From Allodiplogaster sudhausi (lineage: Eukaryota > Nematoda > Chromadorea > Rhabditida > Diplogasteridae): 64,000 bases of DNA. Under the pieces are notes generated by a model. It was not told the origin of the DNA. It worked only from the letters and a program-made list of their open reading frames with translations, and did no database searches. Shown here one piece after another: positions 23,802 through 36,695 of the stretch. Within the stretch, counting starts at the first letter, position 1. Every line of letters begins with the position of its first letter. Position numbers and translations under genes: made by a program. The stretch is taken from the NCBI GenBank assembly GCA_945643635.1, contig CALZFC010000092.1, forward strand, positions 287,501 to 351,500, given 5' to 3'.

Positions 23802-26800
23802 TCAGAAGTTATACCACTTCTTCTTCTCGTATTTCTTGAGTATCTTTGCCGTGTTATCTGCCATCGACTGAGCCGAGTTCTGGAAAAAAGGAAAGGCATC
23901 AATATCCACGGAAAGATCGGATGCACGGCATTCGCATCGAATCATCATTCTTTTTTGTCTCCTAGACACCCGTACCTCACTTTACAGGATGGTCTCCCCC
24001 CTCTAATTTCTCTGTCCCCCTCTGTCACTCCCACTTCCTCTTCAGTTAACCTGAAGTTTCTCGGTCGCGTCGACTGTCTGGTTGAGTCTCTCGCCACGCT
24101 CGTGAAGATTCTGAAAGAAAAATTAATTTGCATGCTTGGTCTCAGCAAAGTACCTCTACAAATCCAGCATACCTGAATGGCCATCTGGGCAGCCTGGCCG
24201 GCGGAGACGCCTGAGGCATGAGTGCGTTCCATGCGGGTGAGATTGGCCGGGCCGGGCAACGTCTTGGCCACGGAACGCATCCCCACCGTCGCCGTTCGGT
24301 CCTTGTCCAGCACTGGGAATACAAGAGTTTGGCACCATGCCAAAGGAAGAAAATGAATAAATGGATAAAGACGAACAAATTGTGTCGAGATCACCCGCTT
24401 CGGAAGGACGAGGAGAGCTGCCGGACGATGAGAAGATATTTTGGATCTACAATAAAAGATACTAATTCATAAATTAAAAATATGAATAATAAGAAAAGGA
24501 AAGAATAAAGAGAATTGGGTGAATGAAGAATGAATCGGACCTTGTGGAGAGCATTGGCAGCAGTGCCAGCGGAAGCGCCGCCGGCCACGCCCCTCGGGTC
24601 AGGCACTTCGGTAGGCACGAACAGCTCGCCTTCAAAGATCATTCATAAAATAACACCGGGACAGAAAGAAGAAAGAACGAACCGAGCGAGTCGCTCACTT
24701 GCTCCGCCAGCTCAGCGCACACTGTGTACTTCTCCATCTAAAGTATTCGTATTACAGTCACTTATCCGAAGTGAAAAGCCATAGAAAGAGGAACGAAAGT
24801 GACGGACCTCAGACTGGCTTGCCATGTAGACACCGAGGCCGTGCTCAGACAGAGACATCCTCTGGCAGGAACTGTAACAGTCACCGAACAGTGCATCGAA
24901 CACGTTCATCGTGAGCAGAGATCACTCTCTTTCTCTCTTTCTCTCACTCTCCTCTCTCCACTCCTTCTCTTCAATCTTCCTCTTCTACTCTCCACGACCA
25001 CCGCTCGCGAAGGAAATGAATAATTTTCAATGGATTTTAAAATGGAAATTTCTCATTTTTCGATTGAACTTTTATTATTAACAAGTAGAACAAGTTCGTT
25101 TTTCACTCGAAATGGAAATGGGAACTAATTGCGGATGAGGAGAAAGAAGTATGATAAGAATAAATATGAAAGAAAAGAGAAACTAACGGATCGTCCCATT
25201 CGATGGATCTTGGGAAGAGTTGGCCGAGATGGAGAGGGCGGAGGGAGGGCAGAGAGAAGACGGCCACGTCCCCTTTCGCAGTCAGCACCAGAAGAGTCGG
25301 CTGGCCGCGGATGTGAGAAGTGCGCGCCTACAAGTATTTTTATTACCTTTCAGTTCCAACCTTAAAATTTTGAATTAATAAATACACTGAAAAATGGTTT
25401 CAATGTAATGAAAATGATCGAGACCTTTGCAATTGGAACTTCATTGCATTTATGAATGAACAGCTGCGCAGTGGAAGGAAGCGCAACCACGCGGATCTCC
25501 CATTCAGACACCGCTATTAGAAGCTGCAAGTGATCCTTTCCCATTGATACGCTTCTCTTTCTGATGAAGAAAAGAATGAGAGTTGAATAGAATGGACTCG
25601 CCTGAGACATGTCTTCCGCAGTCGGTGCCTCCGTTCCTGAGCTGAGAGTGGGCGCCAGACTCTCCTTTGTCAGCACCTCAAACACTTTTGTTTTAAGAAA
25701 TAATTGCAGAGTTGTTTTAAATGTGTGGTCAGAATAGACGCTAATTAGAAGAAAGAAATGGAATCAGTAGAGGAAGGAAAAGTTGAGAGAAAGAAAGATG
25801 CATAGAGAGAGAGAGCATATAGAATCGCACTTTATTGGCAGCGCTTCTGTCGGGGGACGACTGCTGCCCCTCCTTTTCTTTGTAACTCTCTGCGGCTGGC
25901 GAGAGAAGACAGAAAGAGGAGTCCATCCACGCAGTGTAGAGAAGAACTCCGCGCATTCGAAGGACGGTGCCTGGGAATGGAAGATTATAATAGCTCGCTA
26001 GTCACATTTACAGTCGCCCAATGTCTGCAGAAACCGCTTCCACTCCTTCTTTTATTTGTCATAATTTAAATACGTAAAAATGTATTTTCTGCGCTTGTTG
26101 TGGAAGCGGTTAAGCAGAGACACTGGCGTAGTTAGCTAGCTAATTTCATCTACGTAAATCTGTTATCTGACGTCTACGAACTACCACGCGTTTATATGGA
26201 AAGATGTTTGGGAGAAAAGCAAACAGACGAGTGGACAAACGAGATCCTCTTTGGATCGCACACAAACACAATTAAACTAAGGAGTTGTGTTTTTGTTAGT
26301 GGTTATGAAGGCTTGGATGCAAAATGTGTAAGGGTTGTAGTAGGAGAATTGGATGTAGTTGCACCAGTCGACGACGTCATGGTTTAGGAAGCACGGCTAT
26401 ATCCTTTTCATTATTAAACGCCTCTTCTCATGCACCATTGCTAGTATTAATTTCATGCGTGAGTTGTTGAGGGCCTCAGAGTACAACAATTATAGTTTTC
26501 AATTCTAATTCAAAGGTGTTGTATTATGTTGAACGAGAGGGAGAGAACGCATGCGTCTTCTTGATCTCGACTTGTTTTACCCACCAAGTGCTTGGACTCG
26601 GATGCGAACTCCTCCACTTCCGTTCGATGAGCTCGGAACTGTTGGAGTTGCTGTCAAAACATAGAGAGATCCATTCCATCTTTCAAGCATTCATGGGCAC
26701 ATTCAATTCTATGCAAGTTATGCACAGCCGTAGATGAAACTCCCCCACACGGATACGGTACTCCATGACGTTAGTGAAGTACACGAATATGGTTACTGCT

Positions 26801-28221
26801 TTCGATCAGACAAACAGATTACGAAGCAAGAGCCAGGAGGCATTAGTCATTCTATAGGATATTAGAATCAATTAGGAAATATAAAGATATTAAAATACAA
26901 ACTCACTCTTACATTTTGTCAGTCATTCTCCCCCGATCTTTCTCTCTTCCCTTCACAAAGGGGACAGCACAAAAGGACAAAGTACAAAGAGACACGGACA
27001 GAGGAAACTCCCTTCCAAAAGAACACTTACTCTCTGACGGTTCTGAAAAGAAATGACATAAACGACGGAGTGAAGGCAGCCAATGAGGAAGTAAGAAAAG
27101 TGGTGGAAATGTACAAAATGTTAGAAAGGGAAGAAGGAAAGTGGCCTGTGTAATGGAGAGAAAAGCAGACAGTGAAAGGAACAGAGAATATCAATGTGCT
27201 GTCTGTATTTCGAAAAGGAAGAAAAGGAGAGAGGAATGACGTACCCGACGGAGAGACGACTACCGTATTCGTGAATCGGTCTTGAGGGAGAATGAGGTTC
27301 AGTGCGATGCAGGTGCCGGCTGTCGTTCCAACCCACAGCGAAGGGAAACTACTCGATACTAGAAAGTACTAAAGTACATCTCTTTTCATTATTCTTTTCT
27401 ATTCCTTTCTAGACCGCGAGGAATGTCTGCGGCAACAATTCTGATGATAATGCTATTGTAAGTGAATAAAATGAGCCAAGCCTACCTCCCCTTCTCGAGA
27501 AGGCGTGAATGAATGCGAGAGAAGTGACGGCCTCCCCACCGGCAGGACTGCCGGCGGAGGCAGCGGAAGGCTGCTGGCCCACCCTCTCCAGGCTGTTCAC
27601 AGAAGTGGACGGCGAGCAGTTCGTAGCGTGGAGAGTGCCAGAGCCGCCGTTGCAGCCGGCTGAGTCTCGGCCAGACACGCGCGGGGAAGCGGGCGAGTCG
27701 CCTAAGGCATCACTGATATTCTCTCTCTCTCTCTCCTCTCTCTCTCAATCTCTCTCTATTTCTCCTCTCCATTCCACTCTTGTAATTTCAACGACCTGGC
27801 TGCTCTTATCTTTAAACTTGCGCCTTTTCCGCATTTTATGCCTCTCATTACCAGCCTATCCCATAATAACAAGAATAAACATCCTCCATAGTACGTTTTT
27901 CTACATTGTTGGGACATTCTGAATGTCTAGAGATAATCTCTCTAGAGGGTCTCGACTGGTCCCGCTCTGCCTCTACCATTGCAGGTCGAGTTCTCGATGA
28001 CACTCTGTGCCTTCAGCAGTTGCGGCCTCCCCGAGTTCCCATTCGAGTGGGCGGAGCTTCCGCCTTGACGTCGCGAGGCTTCCGTGTTTAGACGCATGAA
28101 AATGCGCATCCCAGAAGAGGAGGAGGAGGAGTCGACTGAGAGAGAAGCAGACGCCAGAGGAGAGGTGCCACTCAGTGAGGACGGAGTGGCACACGACGAT
28201 GGGGAGGGCTGGAGAGAGAAC

Positions 28222-28259
<38 letters not shown>

Positions 28260-28274
28260 GGGGAGAGAGAGGAA

Positions 28275-28305
<31 letters not shown>

Positions 28306-31300
28306 CAGCAAGAGAGAGGGAGAGAGGGTTAGAGAATGAGAAGACAATGTGATCGTCATGTATATGAATGTACATAATAGATGTGGCATGATTAAGCAAT
28401 ATAAGAATGAATTGATAACTGAAAATTAAACATAGAGAATTAAGATTAAGAGTGTTAAATAAGTGATATATATTGTAATTATATATAAATTGAACACTGG
28501 ACGCTTTTTTAAACGAAGAGCGTTAATGACAAAAAGCTGCATTCACAGCGAGCAAAATGCAAAGACGAAGAAAGCGAGAAAAGGCGCCACGGAGATGAAC
28601 GACAACTACAAACACCTAAAATAATGACACTAAAAAATGGACAGCTAATTGTAAGATTTTCACGCCTAATTTAAGACACGCCTACATACATACGTAAAAC
28701 ACGACGAGAAAAAATTAAAGCAAATTATGAAAAGGGGTAGAATTGAAAAGAATTTCTAAATGGTGATAGCAGAGTGTGGAAAAAATATGGATAAATAAAC
28801 GTAAGAAAATGAAAGAAGGGATTGGACGGAATTGTACACCGATTTTGGAGAAAACTCTTGATTCACTCACGAGTGCCAGATTGAACTGGCAAAGCACAAC
28901 TAAGGTATCCGTTAGGAGAGCACCACCACTAAAGTCCCCTATCAAAGTAATTGCTACTAAGGATGAAAACCTCACCCACGCACGAACTTTCACTCCCATC
29001 GCCCTCTCTCTCTCTCCCTCTCTCTCCCTCTCTCTTTCTCTCTCTCCCTCATCAGCTGCTGTCCTATCTCACCATTCTTCTCTGGTGGTCGGTCGTGTTG
29101 GTGCAGGCTGAGACTGCGTGCGATGGCATGACTCTTGTGAGTGAGCCTGCGAAGGAGTCCTCCGTGTCCGCCGCCACTGCCCGGCGCGGCCTTCACTGAG
29201 TGTGATCTGGACGCGGCGGCCGGCCTTTTTGGGGGAGCCGCGGCTTCTCCTCCCGCCGCCGCGCCAGTCGCGTCTTCGCATATCTCATCGGCGTCCGACA
29301 GAGAGAGGTCATCCACCTCCGAACAAGGCGTCGAGGCCTTTCTGGCCGTCGCGACCGACTAAAAGCACGAGGCACAACTCTAGTCAGGGTAGCCATGCAC
29401 TTGACTGAGAAGAACACACAAGAAGAAGGGAACAACCACCAACACCACTCCGCGTGCTTCCCCACTCATGCAGGAGATTAAGCAGGAAGAGAGAGGAAAC
29501 AACTTGAGAAATGTTGTAAACCGTTAATGATACCAAGAGGAAGAATGGACAGACGGAAGATGAGAATTTGAAGAAGGTGGAAATAGAAGAGAGAGAGATA
29601 TGATTGACTGACTTCGCAGGGACTGGACTCTCCCATGGAAAGTTGAACGGCTGGGGTGGGATCAGAGCCATAGAGCTCTTCACTACTCCATGTGTAGATC
29701 AGAGCACATTGTGCAATGTCCACCTCAAAACACTCCCTTCATATGTAGATAAATATCAAGTCTTATGAATATATTTTTAATGGGATAAAATGCTATTTTT
29801 AATGGGATTTGTTTTACTCATCTTCGGGAAGATATCTAATGGCCACTGGTTTATGAGTGAGATAATATGTAATATGCACCAGAGCGAGCCCGGAAGCAGT
29901 GCCAATGGCGAAGACTCCAAAGGCTGAGTTGAGTGCCGTTGCCGTGATGGGATCAGGCACTCCCGCAGAACGCCAGGGAATGAGGCATGCCAGCTCAGGC
30001 TAAGGCAAGTCATTTATCACTTTTATCTTGTTTCATTTTACAGCTTTTATAAATAATATAAGAAACATTTCTTTAATTATTAAAGTTGAAATAATAATGA
30101 GTGCACACCTGATAGCCAGCCGGCCTACGAACTGGAGCGCCACGAACCTGGACAGGCAAATCTTCCTTATCCTAGCTGTTATCTTGTGTAACATGTATTT
30201 CATTCAAATGACTTCACTTCTTTATATTTAATATGTAGAGATGGGCAGTGCTAACCTTGAAAGGCACTACTCCCCTCTCGTCTCCAGACCCGTCTTCCGT
30301 GTCCGATGAATGGTTCGTTGTGTTCGACTCGCGTGAATCACGCGATAAAACCTGCCATTTTGAGTGATTTTTATAAACATAAAGCATGTGTATGGAATGC
30401 AGTGAATAATGTCAAATTCACGGAACCTTTCGCTGTCGTCGAATCTCTTTGGTGGGCCGCTCTTCACTCGATTGGTTGCTGTGGCTATTGAGTAGACATG
30501 AATTAGATGTTGTGGGTTGTTGTGGACCGAGTGTTGAGCCCAGGGAAGGCACTTTCACTACCTATAATAATTTAATATTTTAAAATAAAAACCGTAGAAA
30601 GTAAAAAATGAAATAACGTATAAAAGGGATGGTTTATTATTTAAAAAAAATAGCTGACAGCGATGGTGTTCATGTTTTCCGTCTTGACAAAGCGAAAGAG
30701 TGTCACTTGGCCAGAGGCACCGGTCACAAGGAGAAGGCGGGACTACAATTTAAAGGGAAAACGATAAAAAATTTTGTGTGCGTACAAATAAATTGCCAAA
30801 GAACTGAAAAATTAAACGAATAACAAAAATGTGAGAAAAGTACAGACTTGTAGACAGAGCTCGACGTTGCGGACGGAGAGGGAGACTGCGTCCTTCAGAT
30901 GCTCCGACTCTTCCAGTCGCTCGAAGTGAGACGCCGACTTTAGCCGATACAAAATCTGACAACAAAGGGACTCTAGTAAATACTTACTATTATTTTTATT
31001 ACTTAATAGTAAATATTTATTATTGTCTTTTATTATTCCAATGGTTTAAAAGTACCTGAAGATGCTCTCCAGAAGCCTGCCAGAAGCGGACGGAGCCGTC
31101 CTTGTGGCCCGTCACGATCAGTTCCTGGTGCCCCGTCACGCAGTCACGCGCGATTCCTCCGTTGATCGGCCATGGCTGAAATCGAAGATCACAAGTTTAA
31201 ACCCAATCAATAAATGAGAAATGAAAGAGAAGATGGACCCGTTCGGAGAGCCCCTTCTTGCGTTGCTTGCAGCCGACAAGAGTGAGGGCACCAATGAGAT

Positions 31301-34300
31301 CAGAAGGGCAGTCCGAGTAGTACGACAGACAAGTCACAAGAGAGTCGTGGAGGTCGAGGGCATGAGGACACTCGATGGTGGGGTAGCTGAACGAAGAAGA
31401 AGGGAGAAATGTAGAGAAGCAGAGAGAGAGAGATTACAGTGAGACAAAGCGATTGGGGACGATTGCGGCAAAGAAATGCATTCAAATATTTTACAGAAAT
31501 AAAACGAAAGAGTGATAATGTTGCATAGCATTAGAAGTTAGAAGATTAGAAGCACGAAGCCGACCCTCAACCAAGGAAAGAAATTGAAGCGGATATATAG
31601 ATGAAAGCAGCGGCGTTAGAAAAAAAAAGATAGATGCGCTGCCATTGGAATCCCGAAATTTCCGAACGCATATTTTCAGACTTTTCAAGAAAATGGCGCC
31701 GCGGAAGGTTCTCAAGGAGAATCGGGCCATGGGAGGAGACAGAGGATTTCTTCTGTCTCAAGGGAGAAACGCCAGCAGAACAGGACTGCTGCGGTGAGAA
31801 GCTGCAATTTTTCACTATAAAACTATAATCAAAGTCTTAAACCTATGTATTTCCACACCTAAAAAAAAACTAAGTAGCAACTTTGTGCTTGACGAATGTA
31901 AAAGACGGAGTTTAAATATGTACATACATACATATGTACATCACGGGTGTAGCCCAGGATTAAAAAAATGAGATAACAAAATCAAGCTAATGTAATAAAA
32001 CATAGCTTGTGTTCTTTTATGGAGTTTTATAACAGCAAATCTATTTGCTTTAACCAGCACAATTGCAGACCAGGCGACTTCCTCCTAGCAGAAAAGCTAC
32101 GGCTGATTGTTTCATTTTGATTGAGCATTGATTTTTGAGTTGAATATAACTTGCGCGAACAACTGGAATCGGGAAGACCTGGAGGAAAATGGGTGATTCC
32201 TATAGACTTACCACTGAGACAGCAAGTCGATGACCATCAAAGAACTCTTCAGAAGAACAGCGATGGCGAAGGGTTGTTGAGGAACGCATTCGTGAGACAT
32301 CTCAACATCATGCAGTTCATTATGTTATAACACAAAAACAAAGATATTATATATGCATATCATAGGCTATGCAGACTCTCATTGCTGATCCACCTGATTG
32401 AGAGTGATGAAAGAAGTGAGCTGATGCTCCATTTCCATCACAGTTGTTGACTTGTTCGCACGAAGGACTGTGATCGCAGGCACGGGCAGATTGTCCTCGG
32501 TTGGCATCCCTCAATAGAAGTTGATGAGTGGGAGAGAAAGAGAGGAAAGTGCAGTGAGAGAGTGGGAGAGAAAGAGAGGAAAGTGCAGTGAGAGAGTGGG
32601 AGAGAAAGAGAGGAAAGTGCAGTGAGAGAGTGGGAGAGAAAGAGAGGAAAGTGCAGTGAGAGAGTGGGAGAGAAAGAGAGGAAAGTGCAGTGAGAGAGTG
32701 GGAGAGAAAGAGAGGAAAGTGCAGTGAGAGAGTGGGAGAGAAAGAGAGGAAAGTGCAGTGAGAGAGTGGGAGAGAAAGAGAGGAAAGTGCAGTGAGAGAG
32801 TGGGAGAGAAAGAGAGGAAAGTGCAGTGAGAGAGTGGGAGAGAAAGAGAGGAAAGTGCAGTGAGAGAGTGGGAGAGAAAGAGAGGAAAGTGCAGTGAGAG
32901 AGTGGGAGAGAAAGAGAGGAAAGTGCAGTGAGAGAGTGGGAGAGAAAGAGAGGAAAGTGCAGTGAGAGAGTGGGAGAGAAAGAGAGGAAAGTGCAGTGAG
33001 AGAGTGGGAGAGAAAGAGAGGAAAGTGCAGTGAGAGAGTGGGAGAGAAAGAGAGGAAAGTGCAGTGAGAGAGTGGGAGAGAAAGAGAGGAAAGTGCAGTG
33101 AGAGAGTGGGAGAGAAAGAGAGGAAAGTGCAGTGAGAGAGTGGGAGAGAAAGAGAGGAAAGTGCAGTGAGAGAGTGGGAGAGAAAGAGAGGAAAGTGCAG
33201 TGAGAGAGTGGGAGAGAAAGAGAGGAAAGTGCAGTGAGAGAGTGGGAGAGAAAGAGAGGAAAGTGCAGTGAGAGAGTGGGAGAGAAAGAGAGGAAAGTGC
33301 AGTGAGAGAGTGGGAGAGAAAGAGAGGAAAGTGCAGTGAGAGAGTGGGAGAGAAAGAGAGGAAAGTGCAGTGAGAGAGTGGGAGAGAAAGAGAGGAAAGT
33401 GCAGTGAGAGAGTGGGAGAGAAAGAGAGGAAAGTGCAGTGAGAGAGTGGGAGAGAAAGAGAGGAAAGTGCAGTGAGAGAGTGGGAGAGAAAGAGAGGAAA
33501 GTGCAGTGAGAGAGTGGGAGAGAAAGAGAGGAAAGTGCAGTGAGAGAGTGGGAGAGAAAGAGAGGAAAGTGCAGTGAGAGAGTGGGAGAGAAAGAGAGGA
33601 AAGTGCAGTGAGAGAGTGGGAGAGAAAGAGAGGAAAGTGCAGTGAGAGAGTGGGAGAGAAAGAGAGGAAAGTGCAGTGAGAGAGTGGGAGAGAAAGAGAG
33701 GAAAGTGCAGTGAGAGAGAGTGGGAGAGAAAGAGATGGAAGTGAAGAGAATTTGAAAGGAAAAGAAAAAGGGAGTGAAGAGAGTGCCTCCAGAGAAGATG
33801 ACATATTGCTCTCCATCGGCGGCGTGTCTCCACTCGAGGCGGTGCACGGGTCGGCAGGGGCCTCCTCCGTGGGGAGTGCTCCGCTGCGCGCACTCCGACC
33901 ACTTCTGACATCATTCATTCTAATTTATAACTCATTGCAATTTTATTGAGTTAAAATAAGATTGACTTTCCTTTTCTTGTAAATAAAAAGATAACTTATA
34001 ACCTTGGAGTTGTACATGCAGAGGGAACCGTCGACATTTCCAGTCATGAGAGAACGGCCATCAAAGTGCCAGCTGAAGACCTTTCTCTATTCATCTTCTT
34101 CGTTTTACACCTTTCGAATTATTTCACTCCTCTAACCTGACGCATTTCACTGGAGGCTCGACCGGGAGTCGGTCGACTTCTTTCGTATTCAAATTCCACA
34201 ATGCGACAGCACCCTTCTCGAAGACCACGGCTATCTTAATTTATTATTGATATTTTACGCTGCTTTTGCAAGGTCAAAAACTCACTTATGAGCGTTCAGG

Positions 34301-35506
34301 AATATTAATTTCTAAAGTATGAAAAATGAGACCTTGTGGAGTTCAGTTGGACAAGTGGCAATCTGGCGGACGGAGCCGGGATGGGTCCGGCAATTGCTGA
34401 AAATGAGAGGATGATCAAGATGAAGAGAGAGAGAGGAAGAAAGAGAACTGACATGTCAATCGCTTTGTTCCAGTTGATGACATAGGAGGAGAGAGTGAGC
34501 GAAGAGACACTCGCGAAGTACACGTTGCCCTGCAGAAAAGGTCACTTTGGTAAGTAATATTAAAGGAGCCGTTCACTGAATAATTAACATATAGTTTTAA
34601 AAACTATTCGCGTCTCTCTAAAACATACATCTAGAAAGTTTGAACGATTTTGTAAACTTGCTACAAAGCGCAAAATATGACTCGGCCAAAAATTTTTTTA
34701 CTGTAGCTATTAGCCAGCCTCCCATTTCACACGCTCTCTGACCAATATTTGAGGAGGCGCGTTCAAAATGGTTCTATTCTATTGTTGTGGAAGCATTGAG
34801 TGCATGGTTCCTTTAAATGAACATAATCCAAGAAAGAAGCTTCTAGCCTTGTCCGTGCCGAGCATCAGCCATTTCCCGGCGAACGGCAAATGAAGTGTCG
34901 TGATCTTCTCCTTAAAAAATTATTTAGTTAAGTAATATATTTCTTCATAAGAGTAAATGTCTAAACTAGAAGCAAATTTTGATAAGTGAATAAAAGCTAC
35001 ATACCTTTTGCATCTCAATGACGTTGACAATCTCGGCATTCTTCTGCCGGTAGTTCCAAAGATAAACGGAATCGTTCTCACATGCTGTTATTAGGGCGCC
35101 CTCAAAATTGACTCATAAATATTCGCTTAAACGGGACAGAAATATTTCTGTTGAATGTTAAAAACCAATGGGAATAACTTGGCGCATGCATTTGTACCTC
35201 ATTAACACAGAAGAGTACATGGAGGACTGGATGGCCAGTGGGGTGCAGCAGCTGGTAGTCCACTCCGGCATCGCCCAGAATACGCACGGCTCCCTTGCCT
35301 GAGACAGCAAGAAAGCGTATAGAGATAGAGAGACTGCTATGTACATGATTGCATATGCATTTATTTATGTATATGTCAAAAATAAATGAACAAAGAATAA
35401 TTGAGCGGATGAATTAAGATGTGTGACCAGTTCCGATGGCGAGCAGCCGCTGAGCAGGGTCGTATGCAATGCAGCGGGCATCTTCGGGGAAGCCGTGGCG
35501 GACGAT
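23802..35506 (-). CDS. Tomosyn: Tomosyn (STXBP5 / Lgl family), 5' exon missing
   Basis: Tomosyn sequesters syntaxin-SNAP25 through a C-terminal R-SNARE and so inhibits vesicle priming. From the 5' side: 35506-35430 (VRHGFPEDARCIAYDPAQRL); about 35300-35212 (GAVRILGDAGVDYQLLHPTG); 35097-35007; 34913-34848 (LPFAGKWLMLGTDK); 34530-34456 (YVINWNKAIDI); exons at 34394, 34234, 34080 and 33889 (EWRHAADGEQYVIFSGG); 32505-32395; about 32310-32215; 31390-31245 (LDLHDSLVTCLSYYSDCPSD); 31176-31058; 30957-30850; then a linker (30.7-28 kb); 27700-27487; about 27345-27258 (SLWVGTTAGTCIALNLILP); 25980-25840; 25690-25610; 25550-25427; 25327-25195 (LVLTAKGDVAVFSLPSLRPL); 24906-24809; 24624-24540; 24450-24395; and the SNARE exons 24307-24175, 24112-24052, 23881-23802. 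It ends KKYEKKKWYNF, as in the family. Fourteen-bladed WD40 architecture is expected. The initiator exon upstream of the ...VRHGFP exon was not found. Linker exons between 29.4 and 27.9 kb are less certain. Confidence 0.94.
26011..26131. mobile_element. Small foldback element in tomosyn intron
   Basis: The arms tctgcagaaaccgcttccac (26022-26041) and gtggaagcggttaagcaga (about 26101-26119) are reverse complements with a few changes, and the similarity continues weakly outward. The loop is AT-rich and about 60 bp. No coding capacity. It may be a MITE remnant or a local hairpin. Confidence 0.5.
27720..27775 (+). repeat. CT-rich tract in tomosyn linker
   Basis: A pyrimidine tract on the plus strand, so purine-rich on the coding strand of tomosyn. 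It lies immediately upstream, in transcription order, of the acceptor of the exon starting near 27700. The same orientation recurs at about 28998-29050. Confidence 0.8.
28223..28327 (+). repeat. (GA)n tract in tomosyn linker region
   Basis: A purine dinucleotide run on the plus strand, reading as CT on the tomosyn strand, within the long, poorly conserved linker part of the gene. Confidence 0.9.
32528..33745. repeat. 34-bp minisatellite, 35 identical-looking copies
   Basis: The 34-bp unit starts gtgggagagaaagagagg and continues aaagtgcagtgagaga. Exactly 35 units fit 32528-33717 (1190 bp), and a diverged partial unit follows to about 33745. I saw no base difference among the 35 full units. 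The array sits inside one tomosyn intron, between the exon ending ...VIFSGGT (about 33889-33780) and the exon at 32505-32395. Because 34 is not a multiple of three and no frame of the minus strand has a stop, it yields three overlapping minus-strand frames of 467-523 codons that are not genes. Confidence 0.97.
34560..34816. mobile_element. TTAA-flanked MITE (piggyBac-like termini)
   Basis: A 257-bp segment in a tomosyn intron bounded by TTAA on both sides (34560-34563 and 34813-34816). The ends are imperfect inverted repeats: left aggagccgttcactgaat, and the right end in reverse complement aggaaccatgcactcaat. There is no open frame of note inside. TTAA target duplication is the hallmark of piggyBac-type transposition, so this is probably a non-autonomous relic; the termini alone do not prove the family. 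Confidence 0.65.
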
Positions 35507-36652
35507 CTGCAGAGATTACACTTTTTACTTATTATCATTCATTTACCATTCGCTTCATTCGTGATATTTCATATCAGATGCCTCAGGTGATCATAGCTTT
35601 CTCCCAACGCGAAATGCTTATTATACTTTCTTTTCCGATCATATCTTCTTTACATCATTTTTTTGTTCTCAAACGTGAGCCTATACAGAGCTCTAAAAGG
35701 TTCTATTTTCACTTTCAAAAGATCTCCCTCATTGTTATTGCAAAACGATCTTTTGCCTTGATGGCCCTCTCCCACACAAAATGTGGCATCATTTAAAAGG
35801 CTGTAACTGCCGCGGGCCTTCTTTGGGGGCATGGAGAAAGGATTTAGCATTCGCCTTAATAGTCAAATCCACAGAGTGCTTAAAACGGAGTCTTTCTCCT
35901 CCGCATTTCTCTAATTCATTCCTTTTTTTCCTTCAAATTCTCTCCCGTGCTACTTCTTATTATAACTCGTTGTCGTCTTTCCAAAGGAACTTCCCTCGCG
36001 CTCACGATAAGCTGTGGCTTTCAGATCCTTTTCTGTCTCTGTCCGATCCATCGTTATCTTTCTCTCCCCTCTCTCCCTTCCTTACTCGTTCTCTCACTTC
36101 TCTCCATCTTCCACTCTCTCATTTGCTGCCAGCCCACTCCCACCCCCGAATGCATGTTGTTCCAGTCTAAGAAAGCCTGGCTTCTCCTCCATCTTCGTCT
36201 TAATCTTCTTCTTTCGTGTTCCCTGTCCTTTGTGGCCCTTCCCAGGCGATCCCATTAAGCCTCCGCAGTCAAGAGGGCCTAAACGTCATCTTCAGTAGTC
36301 TTGCTAATGGCACCGAATACGTAAGGAAGACCATCAGGAATCAAGAAGGAAGGAGAGAGAGAGAAAGAAAAAGAAGTGAAGAAGAAGTTTATTCCATTCA
36401 AAGGGAGCAGGAAGGTTAAAGGAAATGTTAATGTTTCGAAAACGTCTAACAATAAGACCAACTGTAAGATAGCAGTATTTAAACGGTAGGTTCCGAAATC
36501 AGGAGAAGCTTTCCCAACTAATTATATAACTAACGAGCATGGAGTAGAGAGATAGTGCAGGGAAAAAAGAGACTGGATTGAATAAGACCGAATCATGGAA
36601 ATAGGAATGGTCCAGGCAACAATGAATCGATCGATCGATCGATCGATCGATC

Positions 36653-36695
<43 letters not shown>

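Noticed and set aside
32528..33745. CRISPR-like regular repeat array
   Set aside because: Units abut with no unique spacers, and the genome is clearly an animal's. It is a minisatellite.
32347..33918. Three overlapping minus-strand open frames of 467-523 codons
   Set aside because: They are created by the 34-bp minisatellite, which has no stop in any minus frame. The tomosyn exons on either side show it to be intronic.
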